Shown: positions 19,504-27,866, numbered from the stretch's first letter. The stretch: DNA of 64,000 bases from Rhizobium croatiense (GCF_019793465.1 NZ_JAILYJ010000007.1:186001-250000), one strand, 5' to 3'. Numbers and translations are program-made. Notes: generated by a model not told the origin, from the sequence alone.

Positions 19504-19844
19504 TGTGTCTCCCCCACTCCAGCAATTGATGTGACGCCACTCTAGTAAGTGTTCGCCTGACATGGCAACGCGGCCCACGGCAGCGCTCCCGGGCATTGCA
19601 GTGGCCAACTTACGTAAAGAAATTGACGGACACGTCAAAAAATCTGGTTAATAAAATTTTATTCCAGCGTTATTGCTTTTTCGCGGAGCTTTTGGGTTTT
19701 CATTCCAAACATTGCGGAAGCTGTATCAATCCGACAACAGTAGCAGTTTTCGCCCGCAGGATGCCCGTGGAGCCACAATCCACAGGCTGAGCGCCTGAAA
19801 TCAGCCCCTTTCAGGACCGAATCACGTAGGCGCCCGGAACGACA
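19504..19844. other. Intergenic region between FadL-type gene and valS terminator
   Basis: About 340 bases with no open frame worth calling. It should contain the promoter of the minus-strand outer membrane protein gene; an AT-rich stretch at 19616-19680 is the likeliest place, but no clear -35/-10 pair was assigned. Confidence 0.4.
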
Positions 19845-19874
19845 AAAGACGCGACCGAGGCCGGGCGCGTCTTT
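19845..19874 (-). terminator. valS terminator with a competing hairpin
   Basis: On the minus strand AAAGACGCG and CGCGTCTTT (19866-19874 and 19845-19853) form a 9-base-pair stem with a 12-base loop, ending in TTTTG. A second pairing, CCGGGCGC (19861-19868) with GCGCCCGG (19830-19837), overlaps it and would exclude it. Confidence 0.75.
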
Positions 19875-19904
19875 GAAATAACTTACCAAAATGGGCGGTG
19901 AAAC

Positions 19905-22748
19905 TTATCCGGCTTCGCTCACCCTGGAAAGGGCGATCTTCAGGCTCGCCATCTGCCCCTTCAGTTCCTCTAAACGCTCGCGCTCAGCCTCGACCACTTC
20001 GGGATTGGCATTGGCGACGAACTTCTCGTTGGAGAGCTTGCCGTCGATGCGCGACATCTCGCCTTCCATCTTGGCAATCGCCTTTTCGAGACGCGCCTTT
20101 TCGGCGGAAAGATCGATCAGATTGCCGAGCGGCAGGCAGATGGTGGCCTCGGCGACGACGATCTGGGCTGCTCCCTTCGGCGCATCGTCGGCCAGCGATA
20201 TCGCCTCGACACGCGCGAGCCGCTTGATGGCGGCGTCGTGGCGGAACAGCCGTTCGCGGGTCAGGTTGTTGGCCTTGACGACGACGAGCGGCGCTGTCGC
20301 CGACGGCGGCACGTTCATTTCGGCGCGCACCGAGCGGATGCCGGAGACGAGGTCGATCAGCCAGTTGATCTCGTCGGCCGCGGCGTCGTCGGCATAGGAG
20401 GGCGCCGGCCATTCGGCATGGCAGACCAACGTGTCGCGCTCTTTGCCCTCGCCTGCCGTATGCGCCCAGAGCTCTTCCGTCATGAAGGGCATGAAAGGAT
20501 GCAGCAGCTTGTAGATCTCTTCAAGAATATAGGCGCTGCAGGCCTGGGCTTCGGCCTTGGCGCCCGCATCCTCGCCGTTGAAGACCGGCTTCAGAAGCTC
20601 GAGATACCAGTCGCAGACCTCGTTCCAGACGAAGCGGTACAGCGCGCCGGCGGCATCGTTGAAGCGGAAGGCTTCGAGCGCTTCCGTAACGTCACGTTCC
20701 GTACGGGCAAGTTCCGTCAGGATCCAGCGGTTGATGGTGAGTTCGGCCGCCTCCGGCACGAAATGCGGATCGCTCCTGGCGCCGTTCATCTCGGCAAAAC
20801 GCGTGGCGTTCCAGAGCTTGGTGCCGAAATTGCGGTAGCCGGCGATGCGGGCCGGATCGAGCTTCACGTCGCGGCCCTGTGCAGCCATTATCGCCAGGGT
20901 AAAGCGCAGCGCGTCGGCGCCGTATTCGTCGATCAGTTCCAGGGGGTCGATGACGTTGCCTTTCGACTTCGACATCTTCTGCCCGTTCTTGTCGCGCACC
21001 AGCGCGTGAATGTAGACGGTATGGAAGGGTTCGACGGGATCGCCATTATCGTCCTTCATGAAATGCAGACCCATCTGCATCATGCGAACCACCCAGAACG
21101 GGATAATGTCGAATCCAGTGACCAGAACATTGGTCGGATAATAGCGTGCAAGTTCCGGCGTCTCCTCGGGCCAGCCGAGCGTCGAGAAAGGCCAGAGCGC
21201 AGAAGAGAACCAGGTGTCGAGCACGTCCTCGTCACGCGTCAGGATTTCGCCGGGCTTGAAGTTTTCGAGCAGGTCCTCGACATAGGCCTTCATCGGCCCT
21301 TCATGCGAGAGGTAATGCTGGATCGCCGCCTGCAGTGCCTCTTCCTCGGTCTTTTCGACAAAGACCTGACCGTCGGGACCATACCATGCGGGAATCTGAT
21401 GGCCCCACCAGAGCTGGCGGGAAATGCACCACGGCTCGATGTTCTCCAGCCAGTTGAAATAGGTGTTTTCCCAGTTCCTGGGAATAAACCGGGTTCTTCC
21501 CTCGCGAACGGAATCCAGGGCGGGCTGCCCCAATGTCTTGTTGTCGACAAACCATTGTTCCGTCAGCCGCGGCTCGATCGGCACGCCGCCTCGGTCACCA
21601 TGCGGGACCATATGCTTATGCGGTTCGATCTTGTCGAGCAGGCCGGCCTCTTCGAAGATCTCGACGATGACCTTGCGCGCATAGAAACGGTCCTGCCCTT
21701 CCAGGCGGTCCCAGGCGCCGTGGAGGGCGGCCGGATTGTCGAGGCCCTCGAGGAAATCCTCATTGTCCTTGATTGCAATGGTTCCGTCGACGTTCATGAC
21801 GTTGATGGCGCGCAGTTTGGCGCGCTTGCCGACGTCGAAGTCATTGAAATCATGGGCCGGTGTGACCTTCACCGCGCCCGTGCCGGCCGTCGGATCCGCA
21901 TAGGAATCGGTGACGATCGGAATCTTGCGGCCGACAATCGGCAGGATGACATGTTTGCCGACGATCGGCTTGTACCGTTCGTCTTCGGGGTTCACGGCAA
22001 CGCCGGTATCGCCGAGCATCGTCTCCGGCCGCGTCGTCGCGACGACGATATAGTCACGCGTCTCGAATTCGGTCGGCTTGCCTTCGTCGTCGAAAGCAAT
22101 CGGGTATTGATAAGTGACACCCGGCTCGAGGGGATAACGCAGATGCCAGAGATGGCCCTTCACCTCGTGCTGCTCGACCTCCATGTCGGAAATCGCCGTC
22201 AGCAGCTTGGGGTCCCAATTGACGAGGCGCTTGTCCTTGTAGATCAGGCCTTCCTTATAGAGCGTAACGAAAACCTCGAGAACCGCCTGTGACAGTCCTT
22301 CATCCATGGTGAAGCGTTCGCGGGACCAGTCGCAGGACGCGCCCAGGCGTTTCAGCTGGTTGAAGATCAGGCCGCCCGATTCCGCCTTCCACTCCCAGAT
22401 CTTGTCGATGAAGGCTTCGCGGCCCATTTCGCGGCGGCCCGGCAGCTGCTGTTCCATCAGCTTGCGCTCGACGACCATCTGGGTGGCGATGCCGGCGTGA
22501 TCCATGCCCGGCTGCCAGAGCACGTCCTTGCCGCGCATGCGCTCGAAGCGCACCAGGATGTCCTGCAGCGTGTTGTTCAGTGCGTGCCCCATGTGCAGCG
22601 AACCGGTGACGTTCGGCGGCGGGATTACGATACTGAAGGTCTCGGCCCCGGGCTTGGCGTTCGTGCCGGCGCGGAAGGCATCCGCTTCATCCCATTTGGC
22701 GGCGATTTTCGGTTCGACGGCAGCGGAATCATAGGTCTTGTCGAGCAT
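19905..22748 (-). CDS. valS: Valine--tRNA ligase
   Basis: A 947-residue class I synthetase that charges tRNA-Val and edits misactivated threonine. The HIGH motif is PPPNVTGSLHMGHALNNT, the KMSKS motif is QKMSKSKGNVIDPLEL, and the long CP1 editing insertion lies between them, including TTRPETMLGDTGVAV. The C-terminus is the usual ValRS coiled coil (KARLEKAIAKMEGEMSRIDG to the end). The ATG begins MLDKTYDSAAVEP, typical for alphaproteobacteria. It lies downstream of popZ, separated by a terminator-like hairpin, as in Caulobacter. Confidence 0.97.
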   Translation of the reverse strand: MLDKTYDSAAVEPKIAAKWDEADAFRAGTNAKPGAETFSIVIPPPNVTGSLHMGHALNNTLQDILVRFERMRGKDVLWQPGMDHAGIATQMVVERKLMEQQLPGRREMGREAFIDKIWEWKAESGGLIFNQLKRLGASCDWSRERFTMDEGLSQAVLEVFVTLYKEGLIYKDKRLVNWDPKLLTAISDMEVEQHEVKGHLWHLRYPLEPGVTYQYPIAFDDEGKPTEFETRDYIVVATTRPETMLGDTGVAVNPEDERYKPIVGKHVILPIVGRKIPIVTDSYADPTAGTGAVKVTPAHDFNDFDVGKRAKLRAINVMNVDGTIAIKDNEDFLEGLDNPAALHGAWDRLEGQDRFYARKVIVEIFEEAGLLDKIEPHKHMVPHGDRGGVPIEPRLTEQWFVDNKTLGQPALDSVREGRTRFIPRNWENTYFNWLENIEPWCISRQLWWGHQIPAWYGPDGQVFVEKTEEEALQAAIQHYLSHEGPMKAYVEDLLENFKPGEILTRDEDVLDTWFSSALWPFSTLGWPEETPELARYYPTNVLVTGFDIIPFWVVRMMQMGLHFMKDDNGDPVEPFHTVYIHALVRDKNGQKMSKSKGNVIDPLELIDEYGADALRFTLAIMAAQGRDVKLDPARIAGYRNFGTKLWNATRFAEMNGARSDPHFVPEAAELTINRWILTELARTERDVTEALEAFRFNDAAGALYRFVWNEVCDWYLELLKPVFNGEDAGAKAEAQACSAYILEEIYKLLHPFMPFMTEELWAHTAGEGKERDTLVCHAEWPAPSYADDAAADEINWLIDLVSGIRSVRAEMNVPPSATAPLVVVKANNLTRERLFRHDAAIKRLARVEAISLADDAPKGAAQIVVAEATICLPLGNLIDLSAEKARLEKAIAKMEGEMSRIDGKLSNEKFVANANPEVVEAERERLEELKGQMASLKIALSRVSEAG

Positions 22749-22813
22749 TTTCTGACCAATTTCGAGGTTCGAGGATGGGCGTTTGTAAATAGGATGGCCA
22801 CGGCCAAGTCAAT

Positions 22814-22846
22814 AAAAAAGCCGCCCCGGAGACCGGAGCGGCTTTT
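22814..22846 (-). terminator. Terminator downstream of popZ
   Basis: GCCGC-CCCGG pairs with CCGG-AGCGGC around AGA with one mismatch, and six T residues follow on the minus strand. It starts 20 bases past the popZ stop, so valS probably has its own promoter in the remaining 65 bases or relies on readthrough. Confidence 0.8.
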
Positions 22847-22865
22847 CCAGGAAAAAGCAATCCGA

Positions 22866-23735
22866 TCAGCGGCGCGGGCCGCGCGCCACGCGTTCGATTT
22901 CCTCGCGCACCAAGCGCTCGACCAGCGTCGGCAGATTATCATCGAGCCATTCGCGCAGCATCGGGCGCAGCATATCTTCGGCGATTTCGTCCAGCGAGCG
23001 GCGTTCCGCACCGTCGATTGCCGCGGCAAGCTCCTCGAAGGAGCGGCTGATCTGCAGGCCGGCATCTTCCGAAAGCAGCGTCGGCTGGACCTCCTCGACG
23101 ACGCTCGGCAGGAAACGCTCGGTCGAGGAACCAGCGGGTTCCAAAGCCGGTGGCGCCGGTTCAACGGCGGCGGCCGGCTCGGCGACGGCGACCCGCGGCG
23201 TTTCGACAAACGCCGGCTCGGTTGGCTGCTGGGGAGCAACAGGGGGAACGGGTGCGGCGGCGGCCGGGAAAACAGACTGTGCCGGCTGCGGCTGCGGGAC
23301 TGCGGCGCGCGGCGGTTCCGGCATCACGGTGGGCTGCGGTTCGGGCTGGCGGAAGCCGCTCGGAATTTCGCGCAGGGCCTGGCCGGCCTGCACGGCGCTG
23401 CGCTCGGAAGCGGCACGCACACGGGCGGCGACATCGGCAAGCGACAGCGCGCGTGCCGGCGCTTCTGTCTCGGGGGCAGTGCCGGCCGAATTGGCGGCGA
23501 CAAAACGCGGATCGGAAGAGCGCATGGCCGGTTCGGGAAACTCTACGCCGGCATAGGTGTCATCGACCGTCAGATGGATCTCGGAGCCGTTTACGTCCTC
23601 ATCGGCGCCGTAAACCGGCGGCAGGGATGCGGAAATCGCCTTGCCGGCGCCGGGTTCATTGCTTTCGATGATCTGGCGGATGGACGCCAGAATTTCTTCC
23701 ATGGACGGTTCACGCGCTACACTTGGCTGAGCCAT
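22866..23735 (-). CDS. popZ: PopZ-family polar organizing protein (DUF2497)
   Basis: A 289-residue protein with the three-part layout of alphaproteobacterial PopZ: a short conserved N-terminal helix (SMEEILASIRQIIES, residues 11-25), a long Pro/Ala/Glu-rich disordered middle, and a C-terminal helical oligomerisation region (about 205-285) with LDEIAEDMLRPMLREWLDDN and LVEREVERVARGPR-like helices. In Caulobacter, PopZ self-assembles at the poles and tethers ParB-parS; in Agrobacterium it marks the growing pole. Position upstream of valS matches Caulobacter. The middle region is longer than in Caulobacter PopZ (177 residues). Confidence 0.87.
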   Translation of the reverse strand: MAQPSVAREPSMEEILASIRQIIESNEPGAGKAISASLPPVYGADEDVNGSEIHLTVDDTYAGVEFPEPAMRSSDPRFVAANSAGTAPETEAPARALSLADVAARVRAASERSAVQAGQALREIPSGFRQPEPQPTVMPEPPRAAVPQPQPAQSVFPAAAAPVPPVAPQQPTEPAFVETPRVAVAEPAAAVEPAPPALEPAGSSTERFLPSVVEEVQPTLLSEDAGLQISRSFEELAAAIDGAERRSLDEIAEDMLRPMLREWLDDNLPTLVERLVREEIERVARGPRR

Positions 23736-24052
23736 ATCTATCCCCGTTATCCCAAAACAACGACCGGATGGTGTGGAGCGTTCATCCGAATCACCACGAC
23801 CTTAGAATACCCCAGACGTGAAAAAAATCATCGCGAATCAAATGAATGCGGCCATGCACAGTTTTGTTACCCGATGATTGCCGTCGGCAATTCGCGGCCG
23901 AGGCGTCAGGATAGATGATGTTTGTGAAGGGTTTCCGGCAGCGCGAACGAATCCGCCCGGAAATCGGAATCGATCCTGAGGGCGGAGGCGTCGATTCAAA
24001 CTGTCACAGCGTCCATTGCACGCCTGAAGAGACACGCGGCGCTGCAATAAAA
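23736..24052. other. Gap where tolC is expected; no gene seen
   Basis: About 320 bases upstream of popZ contain no open frame with family similarity or a ribosome-binding site. The popZ promoter must be here. Caulobacter has a TolC-family gene at this place; no remnant of one was recognised. Confidence 0.45.
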
Positions 24053-24073
24053 ACGGGCGCCATCGGCGCCCGT
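24053..24073 (-). terminator. Terminator of the second Pcm-like gene
   Basis: ACGGGCGCC (24053-24061) and GGCGCCCGT (24065-24073) form a perfect 9-base-pair stem with a 3-base loop, followed on the minus strand by TTTTTATT. It lies about 27 bases past the stop at 24101. Confidence 0.88.
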
Positions 24074-24100
24074 CGCTGAAATTGACCGCGGAGAACAGCG

Positions 24101-24763
24101 TCAGAAAACGAATTCGCGCGCCTTGGCAAAGCCCGGCAGCGGCTTGACCGAAGCGTTGAAGAAGACATTCTCCGAAATGGCGCCGCGCTCGGCGACGAAG
24201 ACCTTGGCGCGGGCTGCATTGCCATGACCTTCGACGGTCACCAGACGGCCGCCATCGCGCAATTGGCCGAGAAGAGCGGCCGGAACTTCCTCGACCGCGC
24301 CATTGATGAAGATCAGGTCATAGGGAGCGCCGGCAGCATAGCCATTTTCGAGCGGGCCGGTCACAACTTCCACCTTGCTGTAGCCGGCAAGCTTTGCCTT
24401 CGCCTCGGCGGCCAGCGCCTCGTCGCATTCGAGCGCGATGACGGAGCCGGCGATGATCGACAGAAGCGCCGATGTGTAACCGGTGCCGCAACCGACTTCG
24501 AGTACGAAATCATCCTTGCTGATGGCCGCCAGTTGCAGCAGCTTGGCGAGCGGCGAAGCTTCCATCAGAAAGCGGGCCGGCTTGCCCGGTGCGGCAGCGG
24601 AGATCTCGACATCGTTGTCGACATAGGCCAGGAGCTTTGCCTTCTCCGGCACGAAAGCCTCACGCGGCACCGTGAGAAACGCCGTCAGCACGGAATGCGA
24701 GGTAACGTCCGTCGTGCGAACTTGGTTGTCGACCATCTTTGCGCGCGCTGCTTCGAAATCCAT
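24101..24763 (-). CDS. Pcm-like SAM-dependent methyltransferase (PimT type)
   Basis: A 220-residue PCMT-family protein, paralogous to the one at 1547. The SAM motif FVLEVGCGTGYTSA is at residues 86-99. As in the paralogue, the GQTxSQP substrate segment is replaced (GKPARFLMEAS), so true isoaspartate repair is uncertain. The N-terminal helix MDFEAARAKMVDNQVRTTDV is typical of the subgroup encoded beside tolC in alphaproteobacteria. Two ATGs are adjacent (24766 and 24763); GAGAGG is only 2 bases from the first and 5 from the second, so I chose 24763. Confidence 0.85.
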   Translation of the reverse strand: MDFEAARAKMVDNQVRTTDVTSHSVLTAFLTVPREAFVPEKAKLLAYVDNDVEISAAAPGKPARFLMEASPLAKLLQLAAISKDDFVLEVGCGTGYTSALLSIIAGSVIALECDEALAAEAKAKLAGYSKVEVVTGPLENGYAAGAPYDLIFINGAVEEVPAALLGQLRDGGRLVTVEGHGNAARAKVFVAERGAISENVFFNASVKPLPGFAKAREFVF

Positions 24764-24971
24764 CATGTCCTCTCGCTCTTGAAAAGCGGTTCCTGTCCCC
24801 TGTCTCTTAATCTCCGACACGGATGCTTTCAAGGCTTGGCAGCCGTCGGCGAAAAGAATCCGGCGGACGCTCTTTCGCGCCACGGGAGGGGCAAGACGCT
24901 GCAGCCCAAACGTGGAATCCCTTGCCCCTTCATGGTATGATCTGCAGCGGAGGAAATAGGAGGAGCAGGCC

Positions 24972-25073
24972 ATGTCTGCGATTTTCGAATATCTCACGCT
25001 GTTCGATTTCTTCATCCTCGCAGCGCTCATCGGCATCTTCTGCTGCGGGCTGCTGGACGGTGAAACGACCTGA
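24972..25073 (+). CDS. 33-residue predicted membrane microprotein
   Basis: This 33-codon frame begins MSAIFEYLTLFDFF and contains one hydrophobic helix (FFILAALIGIFCCGLL, residues 13-28) followed by an acidic tail ending ETT. A very strong AGGAGG lies about 8 bases upstream of the ATG, with a second GGAGG further upstream. It stands alone on the plus strand between the divergent methyltransferase gene and tRNA-Cys. No family was recognised. The ribosome-binding site and the clean membrane profile argue for a real gene; its small size limits certainty. Confidence 0.55.
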   Translation: MSAIFEYLTLFDFFILAALIGIFCCGLLDGETT

Positions 25074-25234
25074 GGCGCACGCGCTCCGGCATGGCTCTGA
25101 CGGCGCCGGCCACAATCTCATGCCGGCGGAGGCGGGCTGCGCACACCGCTTCAAATAAAAGCTGGAGCGAGCGGCGCGCGATCGTCTCGAAATTATCGAG
25201 GTTTCACAATCATTTACCAGCGGTGAGGAGATAT

Positions 25235-25308
25235 TGGAGGCCTCGCCCGGAATTGAACCGGGGTACAAGGATTTGCAGTCCTCTGCGTCACCACTCCGCC
25301 ACGAGGCC
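25235..25308 (-). tRNA. tRNA-Cys (GCA)
   Basis: A 74-base cloverleaf including an encoded CCA. The acceptor stem GGCCTCG pairs with CGAGGCC, discriminator T; the anticodon loop reads CTGCAAA (anticodon GCA), and the T arm is CCCGG-TTCAATT-CCGGG. Confidence 0.97.
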
Positions 25309-25568
25309 TCACGCGCTCATCAGCTGAGCCGTGGCGAGCGTTTAGAATGATCGTAAGGAAATCGCAAGAGGGCATTTTGGAAAAACGCCATTCCGCGACA
25401 GCCGAGAAGACCATTTTTCCATCCCGAGACAGGCCCCGGCCCAGGGTGAACTTCCTCTCGGCGATCACGCCCTGTTTCAAACCAACCACAGCATTTGAAC
25501 CAACTCTTAACTTGACTTGGAACGCCTGCTCGCCATCTTCCGCCCCGGGAGGGGATAGGAGCTGCTGT

Positions 25569-25907
25569 ATGGAATGGGCTGCCCTCAAGTCAAATCAGGG
25601 ACGTGCGGCGTATAATGCCGAAACCGGCGATCTCCGCGTGAAGTTCTCCGGTTCCGCGGCGGTACGACATGCCGACATTCCCCCGCATGTCTACCAGAAT
25701 CTGCTGGAAACGAACGATCCCCATTTCTATTACCAGTACTATATCGCGCCGTCGCGCGTCTCGCCGGCTCGTAGAGGGCCGATCTCAATGATCTCCTACG
25801 GACTGAAGCTCGTTCTGCTGCTGGCCACCTGCAGCCTGTTGATGGCAACCGACCTCGATCCCGGCCATGACGTGATTTTCGAGGAAAGCCAACTGAGATC
25901 GAATTAA
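25569..25907 (+). CDS. KTSC-domain protein with C-terminal membrane helix
   Basis: A 112-residue protein. Residues about 16-65 resemble the KTSC domain, with the pattern GDLRVKFSG, IPPHVYQNLLET and FYYQYYIAPS. A hydrophobic helix (YGLKLVLLLATCSLLMA) lies near residues 77-94, followed by a short acidic tail. The function of KTSC domains is unknown; some are fused to RNA-modifying or lysyl-tRNA synthetase-like proteins. I chose the ATG at 25569, which has AGGAG about 7 bases upstream; the open frame extends upstream without coding character. Confidence 0.7.
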   Translation: MEWAALKSNQGRAAYNAETGDLRVKFSGSAAVRHADIPPHVYQNLLETNDPHFYYQYYIAPSRVSPARRGPISMISYGLKLVLLLATCSLLMATDLDPGHDVIFEESQLRSN

Positions 25908-25961
25908 AACCGCATGCGCCTGGATCCATGCGTCTCGATCCCGACGGCCGGCAGGGCGCAA

Positions 25962-26249
25962 TCAGGCAACGATGCTGACCGTCGCAAGCGAAGTTCTGCT
26001 CCGGGAGCGGTAGCGGCGATCATCCCGGCCACGGTCGTTCTCGCCGTCGCGCTCATTGCGGCCGTTAAAATTGCGATAGTTGCGGGGCCCGCTATAGCCG
26101 CCGCCCTGGCCTTGGTCGATGACGCAGCCTTCCGGACGGCGGCAGATACCGCTGGCATCAAATCCGCGGCTGTCGACGGCCTGGGCTCCGGCGGAGCTTG
26201 CCGAAAGAATCGCCGCCGCTGACAGGACGACAATCAAGAACACCTTCAT
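25962..26249 (-). CDS. Small secreted Arg/Gly-rich hypothetical protein
   Basis: A 95-residue protein with a clear signal peptide (MKVFLIVVLSAAAILSASSA, cleavage near GAQA). Two cysteines follow (ICRRPEGCVI), which may form a disulfide in the periplasm. The rest is rich in Arg, Asn, Gly and Asp. No family is recognised. GGTTAGG lies just upstream of the ATG. It is convergent with the KTSC gene, with 54 bases between the stops. Confidence 0.6.
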   Translation of the reverse strand: MKVFLIVVLSAAAILSASSAGAQAVDSRGFDASGICRRPEGCVIDQGQGGGYSGPRNYRNFNGRNERDGENDRGRDDRRYRSRSRTSLATVSIVA

Positions 26250-26345
26250 TACCTAACCCCGGACGATCGTGGCGCGTTTGGAACTCCATAAATCACGAAT
26301 ACAAAAAGCGATCCACAGTTCCGCGGAGCTCGGCGGCGACCGCCG

Positions 26346-26663
26346 TCACCCGGCCGGCCCTCGCCGCCTGTGCCACCAGACGGCCAGCCGGCGCCGAAGC
26401 CGACGCGCTATGGGAAGATCATGCGAGAGCACCAGGAGGCCGAGCGGCAGCATCCAAAAACCGAGGATCGGAAGAAAGCCCAGCAAGCCGCACAAGACGA
26501 GGGCCATGCCGATTGCCATCCGCCCGATGCGCGAACGCGGCATACCGATGCTGAAGGAGCCGAGCATAAGCTTGTGGCTTGCGTGATCGATGCCGAAGCG
26601 CCGTGCCTGCACCCTGCGCTTCTCGCTGCCCTTGCGGTCCCGGAGATCATCCCTATTTGTCAT
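26346..26663 (-). CDS. Small two-helix membrane protein, PGPGW-like
   Basis: A 105-residue protein. A basic N-terminus leads to hydrophobic helices (MAIGMALVLCGLLGFLPILGFWMLPLGLLVL in two parts, residues about 48-78) and a very basic tail (ARRLRRRLAVWWHRRR). The layout resembles small PGPGW-type membrane proteins, whose function is unknown. The start is uncertain: the ATG at 26663 (MTNRDD) is preferred over a GTG at 26687. It is near tRNA-Asn but points away from it. Confidence 0.6.
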   Translation of the reverse strand: MTNRDDLRDRKGSEKRRVQARRFGIDHASHKLMLGSFSIGMPRSRIGRMAIGMALVLCGLLGFLPILGFWMLPLGLLVLSHDLPIARRLRRRLAVWWHRRRGPAG

Positions 26664-26780
26664 TTCCCAGAGATGGGCATAGGCCACCCAAATACAAGTT
26701 CATTTCATTTTTTTGAAAAAACCGCTTGGCAAATCGGGCAAGCATTTGTATTAGCCCACTCACACCGCGCCAAGCAGTGA

Positions 26781-26855
26781 TCCCTGGTAGCTCAGCGGTA
26801 GAGCATTCGACTGTTAATCGACAGGTCGCCGGTTCGAATCCGGCCCGGGGAGCCA
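26781..26855 (+). tRNA. tRNA-Asn (GTT)
   Basis: A 75-base cloverleaf with encoded CCA. The acceptor stem TCCCTGG pairs with CCGGGGA (one G-T pair), discriminator G. The anticodon loop is CTGTTAA, and the T arm is GCCGG-TTCGAAT-CCGGC. Confidence 0.97.
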
Positions 26856-26975
26856 TTTTTCAAGTAAGCGCGTTTTTGTTGACAAATCCGAAAGCAGGCG
26901 CTTTTTCCCCACTTTCCATCCGTTTCAGACCGCCGGCATGCGCGCCGACGGCTCAAGTGGCCCGGGCACTGCCAA

Positions 26976-27278
26976 CTAAAAATTGAAATACACACTCACA
27001 CCTGACCGACGGCGGGGGTAATAGTCGCGATAACCGTAATAGTCGCGATACCGCGGACGGTAGCAAGAATCGTAGTACCGGCAGTCGCGGTGAGCGTACC
27101 GGCGTTTCTTCCAGTGGCCGTAGGCATGTCCATTACCATGACGACGGTGTTTGACCTGCTCGACGTCGGCGGTGTGCATAGCTACCGCTTTTGGCACTGC
27201 GATCGGAGTGGCGTTTAGCGGCAGAGCGAAACATGCAGCCAAGACTGTCGCTGCGACTGCGGGGAAAAGCTTGTTCAT
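26976..27278 (-). CDS. Small secreted His/Tyr/Arg-rich hypothetical protein
   Basis: A 100-residue protein with a signal peptide (MNKLFPAVAATVLAACFALP, cleavage near LNA). The mature part is rich in His, Tyr and Arg, with repeated YRDYYGYRDYYPRR-like units and two close cysteines (DCRYYDSCY). The protein ends in VSVYFNF. Such Tyr/Arg-rich short exported proteins are frequent in rhizobia, but I cannot assign a function. AAAGGA lies about 8 bases upstream of the ATG, supporting the start. Confidence 0.65.
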   Translation of the reverse strand: MNKLFPAVAATVLAACFALPLNATPIAVPKAVAMHTADVEQVKHRRHGNGHAYGHWKKRRYAHRDCRYYDSCYRPRYRDYYGYRDYYPRRRSGVSVYFNF

Positions 27279-27463
27279 CGGCGCATCCTTTCAGCCCGCG
27301 AGTCTGGGTTAATAGGCATTAACCTAGCATGAACGGCTTCCGCCCGGGGACTTTCCAGAAAGAGATCGGCCGGCGCGATGCAGGTCCTAACTATCACTGG
27401 TGCGAGTAGCGAAGATCCTCAGTCCGAGACCGGAACCTTGCAGGCGCTCTTTCGTTAAAACAG

Positions 27464-27533
27464 TAGGATTGCACGGTGTTCCTCCGTGTGATTCGTTTGT
27501 CAGAACTTGCCCCGTCTCGGCGGGGCTTTTTTT
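27464..27533 (+). ncRNA. Candidate orphan small RNA ending in a strong terminator
   Basis: Two hairpins lie in tandem on the plus strand: CACGG (27472-27476) with CCGTG (27484-27488) around TGTTCCT, then GCCCCG (27509-27514) with CGGGGC (27521-27526) followed by seven T residues. No plus-strand gene precedes it for the terminator to serve; the nearest gene upstream (26976-27278) points the other way. A TTGCAG-N17-CAGTAG pair at 27439-27467 could be a weak promoter, giving an RNA of roughly 60-70 bases. The 5' end is a guess. Confidence 0.45.
27509..27533 (+). terminator. Strong Rho-independent terminator
   Basis: A 6-base-pair GC stem with a 6-base loop (TCTCGG) is followed directly by TTTTTTT. 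It is the 3' end of the candidate small RNA. Confidence 0.85.
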
Positions 27534-27662
27534 GGCTTCGACGCTCACCGCGCTCTCGGAACGGGGCAGGTCCCAGCAAGTTTGAACGTCGAAAGCTTTT
27601 GGATAGGCGCGGCAAATCACCGGACCGAAGACCGACGGAGTCCCCTGCCCGGTGCATGCCGA

Positions 27663-27866
27663 TTACCAAGTCTGGCGACTATACCAGTCATCGATATCTT
27701 TCTTGGCACGGTCTTTCTCGTAGCCGTAGCGCTCTTGGATCTTGCCTTCGAGCTGATCGCGCTTACCATCGATGACGTCAAGGTCATCGTCGGTCAGCTT
27801 GCCCCACTGCTCCTTGACCTTTCCTTTCATCTGTTTCCAGTTACCTTCAACGCGGTTCCAATCCAT
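27663..27866 (-). CDS. CsbD family stress protein
   Basis: A 67-residue CsbD-like protein. It begins MDWNRVEGNWKQMKGKVKEQ, the hallmark of the family, followed by LTDDDLDVIDGKRDQLEGK and a Tyr/Asp-rich end. The protein is highly charged and helical. CsbD proteins are induced by general stress in many bacteria; their molecular job is unknown. AGGAGG lies about 8 bases before the ATG. It belongs to a run of short stress-type genes in this region. Confidence 0.92.
   Translation of the reverse strand: MDWNRVEGNWKQMKGKVKEQWGKLTDDDLDVIDGKRDQLEGKIQERYGYEKDRAKKDIDDWYSRQTW

Noticed and set aside
20238..22292. 684-codon open frame on the plus strand
   Set aside because: Antisense to valS, which has unmistakable synthetase motifs; the frame is a GC-skew artefact.
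25235..26855. Integrated element using the tRNA-Cys or tRNA-Asn gene as attachment site
   Set aside because: No integrase, no duplicated tRNA 3' end was seen, and composition does not shift.
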